64,000 nt of DNA from Lactonifactor sp. BIOML-A5 (lineage in GTDB: Bacteria > Bacillota > Clostridia > Lachnospirales > Lachnospiraceae): the NCBI RefSeq assembly GCF_009677585.1, contig NZ_WKYV01000017.1, forward strand, positions 14,505-78,504, given 5' to 3'. Positions within the stretch are counted from its first letter, which is position 1. Every line of letters starts with the position of its first letter. Shown piece by piece: positions 48,134 through 57,084 of this stretch. Made by a program: the position numbers and the translations under genes. Under the pieces are notes generated by a model that was given only the letters and a program-made list of their open reading frames with translations, made no database searches and was not told the origin of the DNA.

Positions 48134-48991
48134 ATGAAGAAGAAACGCAATATTAAAATAAAAAGCAAACATTTAATTGTTATCATGTCACTGGTATGTA
48201 TCAGTCTGATGCTTCTTACCTTTACAGCAAAACTTCCCACCGGCCCCGTAAAAAGAGTGGCCGGATATATCATTGTTCCCTTCCAGAACGGACTCAATGA
48301 GGTGGGGAATCTGCTGTCCGGAGTACAGGACGGCTTTCAGAAAAAGAGCAGGCTGGTAAAAGAGAATAAAAAGCTTCAGGAAAAGGTAGAAGAACTCACC
48401 ACAGAAAACAGTCAGCTGATCCAGAACCAGTATGAGCTGGAGCGGCTGCAGAAGCTCTATGATCTGGACCAGCAGTACGCAGAATATGATAAAGTAGCTG
48501 CTGAGGTAATATCCAAAGATCCGGGAAACTGGTACGATACCTTTGTAATTAATAAGGGAAGCGATGATGGGATCAAAAAGGATATGAATGTAATCACCAT
48601 CGGCGGTCTTGTGGGAATTGTCACGGAAACTGGATCCAACTGGTCAACGGTACGCTCTATTATTGACGATTCCAGCAATGTCAGCGCCCAGGTGGCGACG
48701 ACGTCGGATACCTGTACGGTTACCGGCAATTTAAAGCTTATGGATTCCGGGAAACTGGGATTTATCCAGCTGCGGGATGAAGAGGGAAAGGTTCAGGTGG
48801 GAGATAAGATCGTCACATCCCAGATAAGCGATAAGTTCTTAAAAGGAATTCTCATCGGATATATCAGTGAGCTGGAGGAGGACTCCAACCACCTGACTTA
48901 CACAGGAACATTGATCCCGGCAGTGGATTTTGCACATATACAGGAGGTTCTTGTGATTACCGATCTGAAACAGCAGAAAGGGGAGTCCTGA
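48134..48991 (+). CDS. mreC: Rod shape-determining protein MreC
   Basis: A 285-residue bitopic membrane protein that scaffolds the elongation complex and activates PBP2/RodA. A basic start (KKKRNIKIKSK) precedes a membrane helix (about 15-35, 'LIVIMSLVCISLMLLTFTA'). A coiled coil follows at about 70-110 ('LVKENKKLQEKVEELTTENS'), then two beta-barrel halves ('VISKDPGNWYDTFVINKG', 'VTETGSNWSTVRSIIDDSS'). I chose ATG 48134 after AGAGGTTTTAGC; the earlier in-frame ATG at 48047 lies inside mreB. mreD is 1 nt downstream. Confidence 0.95.
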   Translation: MKKKRNIKIKSKHLIVIMSLVCISLMLLTFTAKLPTGPVKRVAGYIIVPFQNGLNEVGNLLSGVQDGFQKKSRLVKENKKLQEKVEELTTENSQLIQNQYELERLQKLYDLDQQYAEYDKVAAEVISKDPGNWYDTFVINKGSDDGIKKDMNVITIGGLVGIVTETGSNWSTVRSIIDDSSNVSAQVATTSDTCTVTGNLKLMDSGKLGFIQLRDEEGKVQVGDKIVTSQISDKFLKGILIGYISELEEDSNHLTYTGTLIPAVDFAHIQEVLVITDLKQQKGES

Positions 48992-48992
48992 T

Positions 48993-49520
48993 ATGAGACG
49001 AAGAATCGTAATATTGCTGCTGATCATTGTCAGCTTTATTCTACAATCTACGGTTTTCCAAAGTCTTTCTATCGGCTCTATTGCCCCCAATCTTCTTTTG
49101 ATTCTTACCGTTTCGTTCGGATTTATGAGAGGAAAAAAGACCGGGCTGTGGACAGGATTTGTCTGCGGCCTGATGATCGATATGTTCTATGGAAACCTGC
49201 TGGGCTTCTATGCATTGGTCTATATGACGGCCGGTTATATTACAGGATTTTGTTACAAAATTTATTACGATGAAGATATCAAGGTACCAATGATATTAAT
49301 AGCCGTCTGTGATATCGGCTATAATCTCATGGTCTACTGCCTGCAGTTTCTGCTGCGGGGACGCATTGACTTTTTTTACTATCTGAGACGAATTATGATA
49401 CCGGAAATGGTATATACCATTTTAATCACTTTGGTATTCTACCGTATCCTGTACAAAATCAACCACAAATTAGTGGAACTGGAAATGAAAGAGAGAGATT
49501 CAACTTGGTTAAGAAAATAA
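48993..49520 (+). CDS. mreD: Rod shape-determining protein MreD
   Basis: A 175-residue integral membrane protein with five or six hydrophobic segments ('IVILLLIIVSFILQSTVFQ' at the start), a partner of MreC in the elongasome. The family motif 'IAPNLLLILTVSFGFMRGKK' and 'GLMIDMFYGNLLGFYAL' are seen. It begins right after mreC (GGGGAGTCCTGATATG) and its end overlaps the PBP gene by 16 nt. Assigned by fold pattern and gene order. Confidence 0.92.
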   Translation: MRRRIVILLLIIVSFILQSTVFQSLSIGSIAPNLLLILTVSFGFMRGKKTGLWTGFVCGLMIDMFYGNLLGFYALVYMTAGYITGFCYKIYYDEDIKVPMILIAVCDIGYNLMVYCLQFLLRGRIDFFYYLRRIMIPEMVYTILITLVFYRILYKINHKLVELEMKERDSTWLRK

Positions 49521-52396
49521 AAAACTTTCTGAAAAAACTATCTGTCCACAGAACAACCGTCCTGATGATTGTCTTTGCCGGTATGTTCTGTATCCTGATT
49601 CAGCGGCTGTTTCAGCTGCAGATTCTGAGCGGACAGGAATATGCAGAAAACTTTAACCTGAGAACTACCAAAGAGCTGACTTTGAATGCCACCCGGGGCA
49701 ATATCTATGACCGAAACGGCAACGTTCTGGCATCGAATAAGCTTTCCTATTCCATTACCCTGGAAGACAACGGAACATATGACAGCACCCGGGAGAAAAA
49801 TCTTACCCTGAACAGTGTGGCTTATGAAGTACTTCAGATTCTGCATGCGAATGAGAATTCCATTGACCATGATTTCCATATTATATTAGATGAAAACGGA
49901 GAATATGCCTTTGATGTCACAGGAACCTCCCTCCAGCGGTTTCGCGCCGATGTGTACGGTCATGCTTCCATTGACGACCTGAAAGAAACAGAGGAAGAGG
50001 CTACTCCCAATGAGATTATGGCGTATCTCTCCGGCAATGAACGGTTTGCTCTGACAGACGCCAAGAAGCCCTATACTTCTGAGGAGCTGGCAAAGTTCTC
50101 CCTGCCTGAAAGCTTTACCCCACAGGAGACGCTGGATATAGTGACAATACGCTACGCGCTTTCTACCAATAGTTTCCGGAGATATGTTCCGGTTACTATT
50201 GCCAGTAACGTGAATGAAAATACGGTGGCCATAATTATGGAAAATAAAGACAGGCTGCAGGGGATTGACATAGCTCAGGACACTATCCGTGCGTATGAAG
50301 ACAGTATTTACTTTGCGCCTATCATAGGTTATACCGGCAAGGCTTCTACCGAAGAGCTGGACGAGCTGAAGAAGGAGAGCGATAATTATAACAGCACATC
50401 AATTATCGGAAAAACCGGGATTGAACAGTATATGGAGACCTATCTTCAGGGCATCAACGGCTCCAGAAAGGTTTATGTGGATAATCTGGGAAAGGTTCTG
50501 AAGACAGACGATGACTCTGTGGTAGAGCCGCAGTCCGGCAATGATGTGTATCTCACCATTGACAAAGAACTGCAGATTGCTGCTTATAAAGTACTGGAAC
50601 AGCACATAGCAGGAATTGTCTCTTCCATGATTCAGAATATAAAGGATTTTGACCGCACCAATGTAGATGACACGGCAACCATCCCCATTCCTATCTATGA
50701 TGTCTACTTTGCACTGATCAATAACAGCGTAATAGACATCGGGCATTTCACAGAGGAGGGGGCCTCCGAGACAGAACAGGAACTCTATGCCCGTTTTGAG
50801 GAAAAGCAGGCAGCTGTCTTTGAATCCATCCGCCAGGAACTGACCGGGGAGGCTCCGGCAGCCTACAAGGATCTGGATAAAGAGATGCAGGAATACATCA
50901 GCTACATTGTCAATGAGCTGTTGATGACAAAAACAGGGATCCTGTCTGAGGACGCCATAGACAAGACCGACGCCACCTACATCGCCTGGACCACCGATGA
51001 ATCGATCAGCCTGCAGGAATACCTTACTTATGCGGCAAGTCAGAACTGGATTGACATTTCCAAAATTTCTACCGAAGGCGCCTACCTGGATTCCAGCGAA
51101 GTGTATCATGCGCTGGCTGCATATCTGGAGGAAGCTCTGGCAAAGGATACCGCCTTCAGCAAACTGCTGTATAAATATATGCTTCAGTCAGACACTATAT
51201 CCGGCAGACAGGTCTGCACGATACTGTATGATCAGGGAGTGCTTTCTACCGATGACAGCGATTACGAGCCTCTGATTTCCGGAAGACTTACGGCCTATGA
51301 CTTTATGAAAAGCAAAATCAACAAACTGGAGATCACACCGGCGCAGCTGGCTTTGGATCCATGTTCCGGTTCTCTTGTGGCAACAGACCCCAACACAGGT
51401 GAGATACTTGCCTGCGTTACTTACCCCGGCTATGACAACAACCGGCTTGCCAACCAGATGGATACCGCGTACTACAATGCCCTGGCTGCTGACCTTTCGC
51501 AGCCGTTCTACAACAAAGCCACCCAGCAGCGCACAGCGCCTGGTTCTACCTTTAAGATTGTAACAGCGGTAGCAGGCCTGGAGGAGGGCATTATCACCGA
51601 TGACTTCGGTGTTGACTGTACCGGAATATTTAATAAAGCAGGATACAGCATCCGGTGCTGGAACCATGGGGGCCACGGCTGGCTGGGATTGCAGTCAGCG
51701 ATCAAAGAGTCATGTAACGTATTCTTTGATGAAGTGGGATATCGCCTGGGGCTGGACAGTGAAGAAAACTTCTCGGAGAGCCTTGGCCTTGAAAAACTGG
51801 AACAGTACGCTTCACTGTTTGACCTGGATAAGAATTCCGGGATCGAGATCTCTGAGGCATCCCCCCAGATTTCCGATAAAAATGCAGTTCCCTCCTATAT
51901 TGGTCAGGGTACTCACAACTATACAACCTCTCAGCTGGCCCGCTATGTAACAACAATAGCCAACAGCGGCACCAGCTATAATATATCGCTGCTGGATAAA
52001 GTAACAGATTCCGATGGGAATGTATTAGAAGACTTTACCCCGGAAGTACAGAGCACCATCGACCTAAGAGACAGCGAGTGGAATACCATTCATGCCGGTA
52101 TGCGTCAGGTGGTACAGAATAATGAAGCCTTTAACGGCATGAACTACAGTGTTGCCGGTAAGACAGGTACAGCTCAGCAGAGCAAGTCAAGACCCAGCCA
52201 TGGTCTTTTCATAGGATATGCACCAGTAGAGGAACCTCAGCTTGCCCTTGCGGTCCGTATTGCCAACGGTTATTCTTCGGCAAATGCGGCCTCTGTGGCA
52301 AGAGAAGTTATAAGCTACAAATTTGACTTGCAGGATGAAGCTTCACTACTGACAGGTACTGCATCTAGCTATGTAGGTACATCTCAGACCGATTAA
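49505..52396 (+). CDS. mrdA: Class B penicillin-binding protein 2 with large insertion
   Basis: A 963-residue transpeptidase that cross-links peptidoglycan during elongation with RodA. It has one membrane anchor (about 17-37) and a dimerisation domain ('ATRGNIYDRNGNVLASN' at about 63-79). The transpeptidase domain has the active-site SxxK as Ser681-Thr-Phe-Lys684 ('APGSTFKIVTA'), SxN as Ser736-Cys-Asn738 and KTG as 886-888 ('VAGKTGTAQ'). An extra acidic segment of about 240 residues (about 375-615) interrupts the start of the transpeptidase domain. The usual PBP2 is 600-700 long, but long clostridial forms exist. It starts at TTG, overlapping mreD. Confidence 0.93.
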   Translation: MVKKIKNFLKKLSVHRTTVLMIVFAGMFCILIQRLFQLQILSGQEYAENFNLRTTKELTLNATRGNIYDRNGNVLASNKLSYSITLEDNGTYDSTREKNLTLNSVAYEVLQILHANENSIDHDFHIILDENGEYAFDVTGTSLQRFRADVYGHASIDDLKETEEEATPNEIMAYLSGNERFALTDAKKPYTSEELAKFSLPESFTPQETLDIVTIRYALSTNSFRRYVPVTIASNVNENTVAIIMENKDRLQGIDIAQDTIRAYEDSIYFAPIIGYTGKASTEELDELKKESDNYNSTSIIGKTGIEQYMETYLQGINGSRKVYVDNLGKVLKTDDDSVVEPQSGNDVYLTIDKELQIAAYKVLEQHIAGIVSSMIQNIKDFDRTNVDDTATIPIPIYDVYFALINNSVIDIGHFTEEGASETEQELYARFEEKQAAVFESIRQELTGEAPAAYKDLDKEMQEYISYIVNELLMTKTGILSEDAIDKTDATYIAWTTDESISLQEYLTYAASQNWIDISKISTEGAYLDSSEVYHALAAYLEEALAKDTAFSKLLYKYMLQSDTISGRQVCTILYDQGVLSTDDSDYEPLISGRLTAYDFMKSKINKLEITPAQLALDPCSGSLVATDPNTGEILACVTYPGYDNNRLANQMDTAYYNALAADLSQPFYNKATQQRTAPGSTFKIVTAVAGLEEGIITDDFGVDCTGIFNKAGYSIRCWNHGGHGWLGLQSAIKESCNVFFDEVGYRLGLDSEENFSESLGLEKLEQYASLFDLDKNSGIEISEASPQISDKNAVPSYIGQGTHNYTTSQLARYVTTIANSGTSYNISLLDKVTDSDGNVLEDFTPEVQSTIDLRDSEWNTIHAGMRQVVQNNEAFNGMNYSVAGKTGTAQQSKSRPSHGLFIGYAPVEEPQLALAVRIANGYSSANAASVAREVISYKFDLQDEASLLTGTASSYVGTSQTD

Positions 52397-52473
52397 AATA
52401 CGTTGGGAATTAAATTATTTTAAATGTACCATAAGATGACAGAAAAAGGGATAGTATAGTAGGAGGATGGTAT

Positions 52474-53262
52474 ATGAGTGAAATAATTGTCGTCACATCA
52501 GGCAAAGGAGGGGTCGGGAAAACCACTGTTGTTGCCAATATTGGCACCGGCCTTGCACAGTTGGATAAAAAGGTAGTTGTCGTGGACACAGACATCGGCC
52601 TGCGCAATCTGGACGTAGTTCTGGGACTGGAAAATCGTATTGTTTATAATCTTATTGATGTGATAGAGGGAAACTGCAGACTGAAGCAGGCTCTCATAAA
52701 AGATAAACAGTACGGCAGCCTCTATCTGCTGCCTTCCGCCCAGACAAGAGATAAGACGGCAGTGACACCGGAACAGATGATAAAGCTTACTCAGGAGCTT
52801 TCCAAGGAATTTGATTATATAATACTGGACTGCCCCGCCGGCATCGAACAGGGCTTTAAGAATGCCATCGCGGGCGCTGACCGTGCCATTGTGGTGACAA
52901 CTCCGGAGGTATCTGCCATTCGGGACGCGGACAGAATTATAGGGCTTTTGGAGGCGAATGAAATGGAGGATATCCAGCTTATCATCAACCGCCTTCGCCC
53001 GGATATGATAAAAAGAGGGGAAATGATGTCTATAGAGGACGTCACGGATATTCTGGCAGTCTCTCTTTTAGGGGCTGTGCCGGATGACGAGGAAGTGGTC
53101 ATAGCCACCAATCAGGGAGAACCGCTCTGCGGCAAGGAATCTTTGTCCGGGCAGGCGTTCTCCAATATCTGCAGGCGTATCCAGGGGGAGGAAGTTCCGC
53201 TTCTGGACTTTGAAGTGAAAAAGGGTGTATTCCGACGCCTGGGCAGTTTCTTTAAAAAGTAA
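52474..53262 (+). CDS. minD: Septum-site-determining ATPase MinD
   Basis: A 262-residue ParA-like ATPase that cycles on the membrane and restricts Z-ring placement. The deviant Walker A is GKGGVGKT (10-17), with 'VVVVDTDIGLRNLDVVLGLENR' (in parts) and 'IILDCPAGIEQGF' (Walker B). The C-terminal amphipathic membrane-targeting helix is visible ('VFRRLGSFFKK'). AGGAGGATGGTAT precedes ATG. minE follows 18 nt after. minC is not between the PBP gene and minD, where Clostridia usually have it. Confidence 0.96.
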   Translation: MSEIIVVTSGKGGVGKTTVVANIGTGLAQLDKKVVVVDTDIGLRNLDVVLGLENRIVYNLIDVIEGNCRLKQALIKDKQYGSLYLLPSAQTRDKTAVTPEQMIKLTQELSKEFDYIILDCPAGIEQGFKNAIAGADRAIVVTTPEVSAIRDADRIIGLLEANEMEDIQLIINRLRPDMIKRGEMMSIEDVTDILAVSLLGAVPDDEEVVIATNQGEPLCGKESLSGQAFSNICRRIQGEEVPLLDFEVKKGVFRRLGSFFKK

Positions 53263-53280
53263 ATAAAGGAGGACATTTCA

Positions 53281-53541
53281 TTGTTTCTATTATCAAGAAA
53301 TAAGCGTTCCAGCGCCGTTGCCAAAGACAGGCTGAAGCTTTTACTGGTTTCAGAAAGAATTGACTGTACTCCACAAATGATGATAATGATAAAAAACGAT
53401 ATGATTCAGGCCGTCAGTAAATATTTCAATATAGATGATGAGAGAGTAGAGATTAAGTTTACCAGGAATCCCTCTGCCCTGTCGGCCCGGATTCCACTTT
53501 CTGCTCAGCAGAACGGGATGCGAAACAGGAAATTGATATAA
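53281..53541 (+). CDS. minE: Cell division topological factor MinE
   Basis: An 86-residue protein that stimulates MinD ATPase and drives oscillation or ring formation. The N-terminal amphipathic segment 'MFLLSRNKRSSAVAKDRLKL' holds the MinD-binding region, and the C-terminal dimer domain includes 'MIQAVSKYFNIDDERVEIKF'. It starts at TTG with AAAGGAGGACATTTCA before it. The presence of MinE marks a Min system of the oscillating type rather than DivIVA/MinJ. Confidence 0.93.
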   Translation: MFLLSRNKRSSAVAKDRLKLLLVSERIDCTPQMMIMIKNDMIQAVSKYFNIDDERVEIKFTRNPSALSARIPLSAQQNGMRNRKLI

Positions 53542-53558
53542 AATACTAAGGTGACTAC

Positions 53559-54689
53559 ATGTTAAAACAATACAAATTAAAAGATTACAACTTCAGATTA
53601 GTTCTATGGCTGATTGCCATCAGCGGAGTGGGAATTCTCCTTGTGGGAAGTGCCCAGCATTCACTGCAGAGCCGCCAGGTAATGGGAGTGGTAATGGGGC
53701 TTGCCGTAATGCTGATTCTTTCTCTGATGGATTTTAGCTGGATCCTGAATTTTTACTGGATTATTTACTTCGGGAATATTATTATGCTTCTGGCCGTACG
53801 GCTGTTCGGCAGTTCTGCCGGAGGAGCTACCCGCTGGATCGACCTTGGATTCGTCCGTTTTCAGCCCACGGAGCTTTCGAAGATTCTTTTAATTATGTTC
53901 TTTGCAAAATACTTCATGGAACACGAGGATGACTTGAATACGTTTCGGACGCTGGTGCAGTCATTTATACTTCTTGCTGTGCCCCTTGTCCTTATTCTTA
54001 TTCAGCCTGACTTGAAAAATACAATTACGGTTGTTATACTTTTTTGTATCCTGTTGTACATCGGAGGGCTAAGCTATAAAATAATCGGCGGTGCCCTGCT
54101 GATCACCATACCTCTGGCTGTTATTTTTCTGACCATTGTTGTACAGCCGGATCAAAAACTGATCAAGGATTATCAAAGAGATCGTATTATGTCCTGGCTG
54201 TATCCAGAAAATGAAGAGTACGCAGATGATATCGCACAGCAGGAAAACTCTAAGATTGCCATCGGATCCGGTCAGTTGACCGGGAAGGGCCTGGATAACA
54301 ACGAGGTCTCCTCTGCGAACAAAGGAAACTTCGTTTCCCAGATTCAGACAGACTTTATCTTTGCCGTAGCAGGGGAAGAGCTGGGCTTTATCGGCTGCTG
54401 CTGCATTGTAGGGCTGTTGCTGCTTATTATATTTGAATGTGTATTCGTGGGACGAAGGGCCAAGGACCTCTCGGGTAAGCTGATTTGCTGCGGGGTGGGC
54501 TCCGTTATCGGCCTGCAGAGCTTTATCAATATCTGTGTGGCTACCGGCTTAATGCCCAACACAGGGACCCCTTTGCCGTTTGTAAGCTATGGACTGACTT
54601 CCATTGTCAGTCTGTATATTGGTATGGGCTTGGTTTTAAATGTAGGACTGCAAAAAAGTAAAACATATATAGGAGGTCAAATATCATGA
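53559..54689 (+). CDS. rodA: SEDS peptidoglycan polymerase RodA
   Basis: A 376-residue ten-TM glycosyltransferase of the SEDS family that polymerises lipid II with PBP2. Signatures are 'GGATRWIDLGFVRFQPTELSKI' (in parts), which holds the conserved substrate-groove residues, 'GIGSGQLTGKGL'-like 'AIGSGQLTGKGL' and 'TGLMPNTGTPLPFVSYGLTS'. The Asp in the large loop after 'QPDLKNT' fits the catalytic Asp region. AAGGTGACTAC precedes ATG. It overlaps mgsA by 4 nt. Confidence 0.93.
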   Translation: MLKQYKLKDYNFRLVLWLIAISGVGILLVGSAQHSLQSRQVMGVVMGLAVMLILSLMDFSWILNFYWIIYFGNIIMLLAVRLFGSSAGGATRWIDLGFVRFQPTELSKILLIMFFAKYFMEHEDDLNTFRTLVQSFILLAVPLVLILIQPDLKNTITVVILFCILLYIGGLSYKIIGGALLITIPLAVIFLTIVVQPDQKLIKDYQRDRIMSWLYPENEEYADDIAQQENSKIAIGSGQLTGKGLDNNEVSSANKGNFVSQIQTDFIFAVAGEELGFIGCCCIVGLLLLIIFECVFVGRRAKDLSGKLICCGVGSVIGLQSFINICVATGLMPNTGTPLPFVSYGLTSIVSLYIGMGLVLNVGLQKSKTYIGGQIS

Positions 54690-55081
54690 ATATAGGACTT
54701 ATCGCGCATGATTCAAAGAAAAAACTGATGCAGAATTTCTGCATAGCTTACAGGGGCATTTTGAGCAGGCACACGCTGTATGCCACAGGTACTACAGGCC
54801 GTCTGATCGAAGAGGAGTGCAACCTGCCGGTACACAAATTTATCGCCGGACACTTGGGGGGAGAACAGCAGCTTGGTACGCTGATTGAGCAAAACCAGAT
54901 GGATCTCATTATTTTTCTGAGAGATCCCGTTGCTCCAAAACGGCATGACCCTGATGTTAACCGTATCTTCCACCTGTGTGACACCCACAATATCCCCCTG
55001 GCCACCAATCTGGCCTCAGCGGAATTACTGATTAAGTCTTTGGACAGAGGAGAGTTAGACTGGCGTGAAATGTACAGATAA
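54686..55081 (+). CDS. mgsA: Methylglyoxal synthase MgsA
   Basis: A 131-residue enzyme converting dihydroxyacetone phosphate to methylglyoxal and phosphate, a bypass of glycolysis. Seen are 'NIGLIAHDSKKK' (Asp9, equal to E. coli Asp20), the phosphate loop 'LYATGTTGRLIEE' and 'RHDPDVNRI' (His87, Asp90). The catalytic Asp71 of E. coli (in GGDQQ) is here Glu60 in 'GHLGGEQQLG'. That change in E. coli lowers activity, so this may be slow or adapted. It overlaps rodA by 4 nt and the carboxypeptidase gene by 17 nt, an unusual but known clostridial arrangement. Confidence 0.9.
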   Translation: MNIGLIAHDSKKKLMQNFCIAYRGILSRHTLYATGTTGRLIEEECNLPVHKFIAGHLGGEQQLGTLIEQNQMDLIIFLRDPVAPKRHDPDVNRIFHLCDTHNIPLATNLASAELLIKSLDRGELDWREMYR

Positions 55082-56108
55082 AAACAGAAAGAGAACCCGC
55101 AGGGAACTGCGCAGGCGCAAAGTGCGCCGGACTATATTTTTAAGTCTTTTCCTGGTGATTGTGGTATTGGCCGGTGCTTTAAGCATTATGATGTTTCATA
55201 AGGACAGAGCACTGGATGAGGTACTCCCTTACAGTCTGCAGACAGAAGTATTCGGAAAATCCGGAGACGACACTTCACAGGTGGCAGAGGGAATGGCCTA
55301 TAACCTATGTGTAGCATCGGGAGATATCCCTTTAGAGGGAATTACGCCTCAAAACAGCGAGCGATCCGCTTTGCTTGATGTGGATGGAAAACAAGTGATG
55401 TTTTCCCAATCCATGTTTGAGAAAACATATCCTGCCAGCATTACAAAGCTGATGACTGCCATACTGGCACTGGAGCACGGCAATATGAATGACGTTGTTA
55501 CCATTGAAGCGGAAGACGTTACACTGGAAGAGGGTGCACAGCTTTGCGGTTTTAGAGCTGGAGATAAAGTTTCTATGGACGAGCTTCTTCACGGGCTCCT
55601 TGTATATTCCGGCAATGATGCGGCCATGGCCATTGCCCGTCAGGTAGGGGGCAGTGTGGATGGGTTTGTACAGATGATGAATGAGGAGGCTCTGCGTCTG
55701 GGGGCCACCGGAACGCATTTTGTGAACCCGCACGGGCTCCACGATCCGGACCATTATACAACTGCGTATGATATTTACCTGATGCTCAATGAGGCGATTA
55801 CCTACAAAGAATTCACCACCATATCCCAGATGAGTTCCTATACCCTCACGTACCAAAAGGCCAGCGGTGAGGAAGGGCGGATTGCCCTTGAGGCCACCGA
55901 TAAATATCTCACCGGTGAGATTTCAACTCCTAAGGATGTAACGATCCTGGGCGGTAAAACAGGAACCACCAGTCAGGCAGGCGCATGTCTGGCCATTGTA
56001 TCCCAGAATGCCTATGGAAAGCCATACATTTCCATCGTGCTGAATGCCAAAACGAAATCTATTTTATATGAGCAGATGACTTCTCTGCTCCAGAAAATAA
56101 ATTCGTAA
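55065..56108 (+). CDS. D-alanyl-D-alanine carboxypeptidase (PBP5/DacF type)
   Basis: A 347-residue low-molecular-weight penicillin-binding protein that removes the terminal D-Ala of stem peptides outside the membrane. A very basic start (NRKRTRRELRRRK) precedes a membrane anchor (about 25-45). The S11 motifs are SxxK in 'YPASITKLMTA', SGN in 'VYSGNDAAMAIA' and KTG in 'LGGKTGTTSQAG'. It lacks the C-terminal PBP5 beta domain. The start is GTG 55065 inside mgsA, 11 nt after GAGGAGA. It ends the shape cluster. Confidence 0.92.
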   Translation: MKCTDKNRKRTRRELRRRKVRRTIFLSLFLVIVVLAGALSIMMFHKDRALDEVLPYSLQTEVFGKSGDDTSQVAEGMAYNLCVASGDIPLEGITPQNSERSALLDVDGKQVMFSQSMFEKTYPASITKLMTAILALEHGNMNDVVTIEAEDVTLEEGAQLCGFRAGDKVSMDELLHGLLVYSGNDAAMAIARQVGGSVDGFVQMMNEEALRLGATGTHFVNPHGLHDPDHYTTAYDIYLMLNEAITYKEFTTISQMSSYTLTYQKASGEEGRIALEATDKYLTGEISTPKDVTILGGKTGTTSQAGACLAIVSQNAYGKPYISIVLNAKTKSILYEQMTSLLQKINS

Positions 56109-56134
56109 ATTTTCATAAAATTTCAGATTTGCCA

Positions 56135-56163
56135 TTGTTTTTTTTGTTTAAATACACTATAAT
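56135..56163 (+). promoter_or_regulatory. Promoter for the P-loop protein
   Basis: TTGTTT (56135-56140), a 17-bp spacer and TATAAT (56158-56163). The leader is about 60 nt. Confidence 0.75.
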
Positions 56164-56228
56164 TGTACCTAACAGAACTAACATTTTGGCTTAAATACAT
56201 ATTACGTAGGTTCAAGGAGGAAATTGCG

Positions 56229-56657
56229 ATGGTTCAATTAATTGTAGGCAAAAAGGGAAAAGGAAAGACAAAAGAACTATTGGACAGGGTAAATAAAACG
56301 ATCAAATCAGCCAACGGCAGCGTGGTATATCTGGACAAAAATGTAAAACACATGTACGAGCTGAATAATAAAGTAAGGTTAATTGATGTATCTACCTTTC
56401 CACTAAAGAATCCTGATGAATTTGTAGGTTTTATCTGCGGTATTATTTCACAGGATCACGATCTGGAGGAAATGTATCTGGACAGCTTTCTGAATATTTC
56501 AAAATTAGAACAGATGGAGGATGGGGACATCGCCGGTACAATCAGACAGATTGAAGCCATTGGCAAAGAGTTTTCTATTACGTTTACCCTGAGCGTTTCT
56601 AAAGATGCCGACGAACTGCCAGAAGATTTGAAGGATAAGATTATTGTATCGTTATAA
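56229..56657 (+). CDS. Small P-loop protein of unknown function
   Basis: A 142-residue cytosolic protein. It opens with 'MVQLIVGKKGKGKTKELLDR', where GKKGKGKT (7-14) is a Walker A. 'GSVVYLDKNVKHMYEL' and 'VRLIDVSTFP' follow, with 'FVGFICGIISQDHDLEEMYLD', 'IGKEFSITFTLSVSKD' and a 'DKIIVSL' end. It resembles annotated 'twitching motility PilT'-like or ATPase-like hypothetical proteins of Lachnospiraceae, but is far too short for PilT. No clear Walker B ('EMYLD' is a candidate). AAGGAGGAAATTGCG precedes ATG 56229. It has its own promoter and terminator, so it is a stand-alone gene. Confidence 0.75.
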   Translation: MVQLIVGKKGKGKTKELLDRVNKTIKSANGSVVYLDKNVKHMYELNNKVRLIDVSTFPLKNPDEFVGFICGIISQDHDLEEMYLDSFLNISKLEQMEDGDIAGTIRQIEAIGKEFSITFTLSVSKDADELPEDLKDKIIVSL

Positions 56658-56669
56658 TACACATAATAA

Positions 56670-56714
56670 AAAACAAAGGACTGCTGCAAAAACCTGCGAC
56701 AGTCCTTTGTTTTT
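56670..56714. terminator. Bidirectional terminator between convergent genes
   Basis: AAAACAAAGGACTG pairs with CAGTCCTTTGTTTT around a partly paired centre; T-runs on both strands. The right-hand T-run contains the stop of the DUF378 gene. Confidence 0.9.
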
Positions 56715-56926
56715 TATTCCTGGCCCATATTGCCGATTCTGCCGAAGAGGCTGATTAAGTATAATCCGCAGAGTCCTACGACAGCATAAATAATCCTTGA
56801 AATCCAGGACATATTTCCAAATAAAAATGCAACCAGGTCAAAGCGGAAGAATCCGATTAACCCCCAGTTCACTGCACCGATAATTGCAATTACAAGTATT
56901 GTATAGTCGATTCCTTTTGAACGCAT
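56714..56926 (-). CDS. DUF378 small membrane protein
   Basis: A 70-residue membrane protein of the DUF378 (YuzA) family: 'IDYTILVIAIIGAVNWGLIG', 'FFRFDLVAFLFG' and 'RIIYAVVGLCGLYLI'. The NWGLxG and FDLVAxLFG motifs are diagnostic. Two membrane helices, with a short tail. AAGGAGGTAGTCATT precedes ATG on the minus strand. The function is unknown; some members are stress-induced. Confidence 0.9.
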   Translation of the reverse strand: MRSKGIDYTILVIAIIGAVNWGLIGFFRFDLVAFLFGNMSWISRIIYAVVGLCGLYLISLFGRIGNMGQE

Positions 56927-57008
56927 AATGACTACCTCCTTATTCTTTATCCTATATTTTTACCAGAAAAACACATTTCATACCATTTTTTTCTTTCGAA
57001 ATTCCATG

Positions 57009-57037
57009 TTGTACTTAAAGTTGGAAAATGGTACAAT
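57009..57037 (+). promoter_or_regulatory. Promoter for the HlyD-yggS-sepF cluster
   Basis: TTGTAC (57009-57014), a 17-bp spacer and TACAAT (57032-57037), 47 nt before the TTG start. Confidence 0.7.
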
Positions 57038-57084
57038 GTTAACTGATGTAAAAGTATTGTACCAGACAGAAGGAGACTATCAAT

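Noticed and set aside
56229..56657. PilT twitching motility ATPase
   Set aside because: The protein is 142 residues and lacks the Asp/His boxes and the length of PilT; only the P-loop is shared.
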